A stretch of 64,000 nucleotides of DNA from Betaproteobacteria bacterium. Its GTDB lineage: Bacteria > Pseudomonadota > Gammaproteobacteria > Burkholderiales > Rhodocyclaceae. Made by a program: the position numbers and the translations under genes. The notes under the pieces are model-generated. The model was not told the origin of the DNA and ran no database searches. It saw only the letters and a list, made by a program, of their open reading frames with translations. Shown here in pieces: positions 60,833-64,000 of this stretch. The stretch is from NCBI GenBank assembly GCA_016705475.1, contig JADIYD010000008.1, forward strand, positions 1 through 64,000, read 5' to 3'. Position 1 is the first letter of the stretch; each line of letters starts with the position of its first letter.

Positions 60833-62032
60833 TTACTCGGTGCGCAGGGCTTCGACCGGATCAAGCCGGGCAGCGTTCCGTGCCGGCAGCACGCCGGCGG
60901 CGAGGCCGATGGCGATGGCGATGCCTTCGGCCAGCAGCACGAAGCTGAGCGGTGTGTGGACGGGCAGGGCGGGCAGCGCGAAGTGGATGAGCTGGGTGAG
61001 GCCGATACCCAGCAGCAGCCCGAACAATCCGCCGAGCGCCGAAAGGGCGACGGCTTCGCCGAGAAAGAGGGCGAGGATGGTTCGCCGCGGTGCGCCGAGG
61101 GCGACAAGCAGGCCGATTTCGCCGGTGCGCTCGGTGACGGCGATGGTCATGATGGTGACGATGCCGACGCCGCCGACGAGCAGCGAAATGCCGCCTAGCG
61201 CCCCGACGGCCATGGTCAGGACGTTGAGGATGTTGGACAGCGTCGCCATCATTTCTTCCTGCGTGACGAGCGTGAAATCCTCGCGACCGTGGCGTTCGAT
61301 CAGGTGCTGGCGGATGCGCTCGGCGACCATTTTGGCTGGTGCGCCTTCTTCGACCGCCAGGTTTATTTCGTCCACGCCTTCGCGGTTGAACAGTTCCTGG
61401 CCGCGCGCTGCTGGGACGAAAACGGTGTCGTCGAGGTCAATGCCGAGGAACTGCCCTTTCGGTTCCATGACGCCGATGATGCGGAAATGCAGGCCACCGA
61501 TGCGCAGGCGTTGGCCGAGCGGACTGTCGGCACCGAACAGTTCGTCCTTGACCTTGGCGCCAAGCACGACGAAAGCGCGGGCGCTGCCCTCGTCGTCGGG
61601 CGGCAGGAACTGGCCACTGCGCACGGTGGATTTGAAGACCAGCTGCGATTTGGAATTGACGCCATAGACCAGCGTGCGCCGAGTGCGGCCGTTGCCTTCG
61701 ATCTCGGCATTGCCGCGCACGTTGGGGGTTACGCCGACGATGTGCGGCAGGCGTTCGAGCGATCTGGCGTCTTCCAGCGTCAGCGGCCGGGCGCTCGACG
61801 GCAGGCCGGACGGGGCGCCGCCGGTCTTCGTCTTGCCCGGCATGGCACTGATGTTATTGGTGCCGAACTGGCTGAACTCGCCGAGTACGAAGCGGTGTAT
61901 GCCCTCGCCGATCGAGGTGAGCAGAATGACCGCCGCGATGCCGACGGCGATGCCGAGCAAGGTCAGAAAGCTGCGCAGCCGCTGCGCGGTGATGGCGCGG
62001 AGGGCGAGCTGGAGTGCGTCGGTGGCGAGCAT
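60833..62032 (-). CDS. MacB-type ABC transporter permease, second copy
   Basis: A 399-residue MacB/FtsX-type permease. One N-terminal membrane segment (LRSFLTLLGIAVGIAAVILL) is followed by a large periplasmic domain, and three C-terminal segments (GGISLLVGGVGIVTIMTIAV and others) carry TERTGEIGLLVALGAPR. It follows its paralogue by two bases. The two permeases probably form a heterodimer driven by the ATPase encoded upstream. Confidence 0.93.
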   Translation of the reverse strand: MLATDALQLALRAITAQRLRSFLTLLGIAVGIAAVILLTSIGEGIHRFVLGEFSQFGTNNISAMPGKTKTGGAPSGLPSSARPLTLEDARSLERLPHIVGVTPNVRGNAEIEGNGRTRRTLVYGVNSKSQLVFKSTVRSGQFLPPDDEGSARAFVVLGAKVKDELFGADSPLGQRLRIGGLHFRIIGVMEPKGQFLGIDLDDTVFVPAARGQELFNREGVDEINLAVEEGAPAKMVAERIRQHLIERHGREDFTLVTQEEMMATLSNILNVLTMAVGALGGISLLVGGVGIVTIMTIAVTERTGEIGLLVALGAPRRTILALFLGEAVALSALGGLFGLLLGIGLTQLIHFALPALPVHTPLSFVLLAEGIAIAIGLAAGVLPARNAARLDPVEALRTE

Positions 62033-62034
62033 GG

Positions 62035-63243
62035 CTAGTGCTTCATCAAGGCTTGCACCGGGTCGAGCCGGGCGGCGCGACGGGCCGGCATGACGCCGAA
62101 GATGAGGCCGGTGGCGAGCGCCGTGCTCAGGCCAGCGATGACCGCCCAGTCGGGCGGATAGGCCGGGAAGACCGGGAAGAGCTGGCGTAGCGCGAAGGCG
62201 CCGAGTTGGCCGAGCAGGTAGCCAACCAGGGCGCCGACGGCGGAGAGCATGGCGGCTTCGGCCAGGAAGGCGAGGCGGATGGTGCGCGCCGTGGCGCCGA
62301 GCGCCTTCAAAAGCCCGATTTCGCCCGTGCGCTGGGTGACGGCGACGAGCATGACGTTCATGACCAGAATGCCGGCCACGGCCAGGCTGATCGCTGCGAT
62401 GCCGGCGACGGCCAGGGTGAGCGCCCCGAGCAGCTTGTCGAAGGTGGCGAGCACAGCATCCTGGGTGATGACGGTGACGTCCTCTTCGCCGCGATGGCGT
62501 TGCTTGAGCGTTTCCATCGCCTGATCCTTGACGCCGGGAATGGCATCGCGGCTGTTGGCCTCGATCATGATGCGAAACAGGGTGTTGGAGTTGAACATGG
62601 CCTGGGCCAGCGAAACCGGGACGATGACCAGTTCGTCGGTGTTCATGCCCAGCCCCTGGCCAGTCGATTTGAGGACGCCGACGACGCGCAGCCGGCGGTC
62701 GCCGACGCGAACGAGCTGGCCGATGGCCGGATTGTTGCCGAACATTTCCTCGCGGATCTTGGCGCCGATGACGGTGACCGACGAGCCCCGATTCCAGTCC
62801 TCTTCCGGCAGGGACTGCCCCTGGGCGATTTCGAAATTGCGGATAGGGATAAATTCGGCCGTCGAGCCGGCGACCATGACTTCGCGCAGCTTGCCGCCGA
62901 AGTTGATTTCCGAGGTGCCGACGGCGAGCGGGGCGACGCGGCGGACCCCAGGCAGGCGGCGCAGGCTGCCGGCGTCGTCGATGGTCAGGTCGCGCGGCGT
63001 GCTGGTGATGGCATTGGCGGGATTGAAGCCGCCGGTGCCCGAACGGCCGGGCAGGACAATGATCAGGTTGGTGCCGAGCGAGGAAAACTGGGCGACGACG
63101 TAGCGCCGCGCACCGTCGCCCAGTGCCGTGAGGATGACGACGGCGGCGACGCCGATCGACATGGCGAGAACCGAGAGCGTCGTGCGCATCGGGTAGCCGG
63201 TGGCGGCATCACGGGCGAAGCGCAGGGTGTCGGTCAGGCGCAT
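62035..63243 (-). CDS. MacB-type ABC transporter permease, first copy
   Basis: A 402-residue permease of the same MacB/FtsX fold: MRTTLSVLAMSIGVAAVVILTAL at the N-terminus and VTQRTGEIGLLKALGATART before the last membrane segments. It is clearly paralogous to the next gene. It follows the ATPase gene by 28 bases. Confidence 0.93.
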   Translation of the reverse strand: MRLTDTLRFARDAATGYPMRTTLSVLAMSIGVAAVVILTALGDGARRYVVAQFSSLGTNLIIVLPGRSGTGGFNPANAITSTPRDLTIDDAGSLRRLPGVRRVAPLAVGTSEINFGGKLREVMVAGSTAEFIPIRNFEIAQGQSLPEEDWNRGSSVTVIGAKIREEMFGNNPAIGQLVRVGDRRLRVVGVLKSTGQGLGMNTDELVIVPVSLAQAMFNSNTLFRIMIEANSRDAIPGVKDQAMETLKQRHRGEEDVTVITQDAVLATFDKLLGALTLAVAGIAAISLAVAGILVMNVMLVAVTQRTGEIGLLKALGATARTIRLAFLAEAAMLSAVGALVGYLLGQLGAFALRQLFPVFPAYPPDWAVIAGLSTALATGLIFGVMPARRAARLDPVQALMKH

Positions 63244-63271
63244 GAGGTTGCCTTGGCGCTCATTCCCACGG

Positions 63272-63985
63272 TCAACCGGAAATTTGGGCCAAATTTGGCA
63301 TGGCTGTCTGCTGTAAATCGGCTTTCAGTCGCCCGTCTTCCATGATCAGCTGCCGCCGGGCACGGGCGCCCATGCCCTGGTCGTGGGTGACGACGATCAG
63401 CGTGACGCCTTTGGCGTTGAGCGCTTCGAGCAGATTCACCACCTCGTCGCCGGTATGGCGGTCGAGGTTGCCGGTCGGCTCGTCAGCGAGAATCAGCGCC
63501 GGCTGCATGATGGTGGCGCGGGCGATGGCGACGCGCTGGCGCTGGCCGCCGGAAAGCTGGTCCGGCTTGTGGTCGGCTCGGTTTTCCAGACCAAAATCCT
63601 TGAGCGCCTGGGCGATGCGCCGGTTGCGCTCGGCGGCCGGAATGCCGGCCAGGGTCATCGGCAGCGCGATGTTTTCGGCTGCCGTCAGGCGCGGAACGAG
63701 GTGGAAGCTCTGGAAAACGAAGCCGATGCGCGAGCTGCGCACGGTGGCCTGCTCGTCGGGCGAGAGTGTCGTGACGTCGCGGCCTTCGAGCTTGTAGGTG
63801 CCCTCATTCGGGCGGTCGAGCAGGCCGAGCAGGTTGAGCAGCGTTGATTTGCCCGAGCCGGAGGGGCCCATCACGGCCACGTATTCGCCGGCGTTGATCT
63901 GCAAATTCAGCCCGGCCAGCGCGTGGACCGTGGTGTCGCCGAGCAGGAAGCGACGTTCGATGCCGGAAAGCTCGATCAGCGGCAT
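63272..63985 (-). CDS. MacB/LolD-type ABC transporter ATPase
   Basis: A 237-residue ATPase with Walker A MGPSGSGKSTLLNLLG, Q-loop FVFQSFHLVPRLT, signature LSGGQRQRVAIARA, and Walker B LILADEPTGNLD. It energises the two permeases next to it; such exporters typically also use a periplasmic adaptor, whose gene would lie beyond the right edge. Substrate is unknown: peptides, lipoproteins or small molecules are all possible. Confidence 0.94.
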   Translation of the reverse strand: MPLIELSGIERRFLLGDTTVHALAGLNLQINAGEYVAVMGPSGSGKSTLLNLLGLLDRPNEGTYKLEGRDVTTLSPDEQATVRSSRIGFVFQSFHLVPRLTAAENIALPMTLAGIPAAERNRRIAQALKDFGLENRADHKPDQLSGGQRQRVAIARATIMQPALILADEPTGNLDRHTGDEVVNLLEALNAKGVTLIVVTHDQGMGARARRQLIMEDGRLKADLQQTAMPNLAQISG

Positions 63986-64000
63986 GGGCTTACTTTGCCT

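Noticed and set aside
61289..63345. Long plus-strand frames opposite the ABC permeases
   Set aside because: Both permeases have clear MacB motifs on the minus strand; the plus frames are shadows.

Overview
The window looks like a chromosomal segment of a betaproteobacterium, most likely a Rhodocyclales member related to Dechloromonas/Azonexus. The basis is the housekeeping right end: trpG-trpD-trpC, a general porin with a classical signal peptide, rplU-rpmA-obg-proB, an FKBP isomerase and a MaoC hydratase. The genus is inferred from remembered family resemblance, not from a search.

Region 1 (about 0.3-22.2 kb, + strand) is a type VI secretion (T6SS) locus in the order tssA-tssB-tssC-hcp-hcp2-tagJ-tssE-tssF-tssG-tssH(clpV). 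An effector/delivery block follows: a papain-like candidate effector, a TPR-methyltransferase, a VgrG with an unusual 16-residue repeat spike, a DUF6484 protein, a DUF2169 protein, a ketosynthase-like protein lacking catalytic residues, a DUF4150(PAAR-like)-HNH toxin with a beta-propeller putative immunity protein, and a C70/papain-like peptidase. The first four structural genes are all broken by small indels, while everything from hcp2 on is open. Either the apparatus is decaying or the assembly is poor there. No tssJKLM is present, so those genes would lie to the left or elsewhere.

Region 2 (22.4-34.1 kb, - strand) is a four-gene unit: a two-partner secretion transporter (TpsB), its filamentous-hemagglutinin-like exoprotein (TpsA), a secreted WD40-like/caspase protein and a secreted lysyl-endopeptidase-like serine protease with a vWD-like domain. 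It is flanked on both sides by pieces of one duplicated T6SS effector locus (papain-like peptidase plus N-acetylmuramidase) and by an IS110 fragment. I consider this the strongest candidate for an undescribed system.

Region 3 (34.3-48.8 kb) returns to T6SS-associated genes: N-acetylmuramidase plus secreted putative immunity protein, a TIGR02270 HEAT protein, a frameshifted mltA, the FHA protein TagH, a PppA phosphatase and an OmpA-like protein. A second WD40-like/caspase gene, paired with a glycine-zipper lipoprotein, follows. This pair sits between two copies of a decayed coiled-coil gene. Remnants of a glutaredoxin-like gene and an IS256 transposase mark the island edge.

Region 4 (48.9-64 kb) is mostly core genome: trpGD, an inserted yefM/yoeB module, trpC, two HEPN/MNT modules in opposite gene order, a porin, a RAYT transposase between inverted repeats, proB-obg-rpmA-rplU, an FKBP isomerase, a pseudouridine synthase, a MaoC hydratase, and a MacB/LolD-type ABC exporter running off the right edge.
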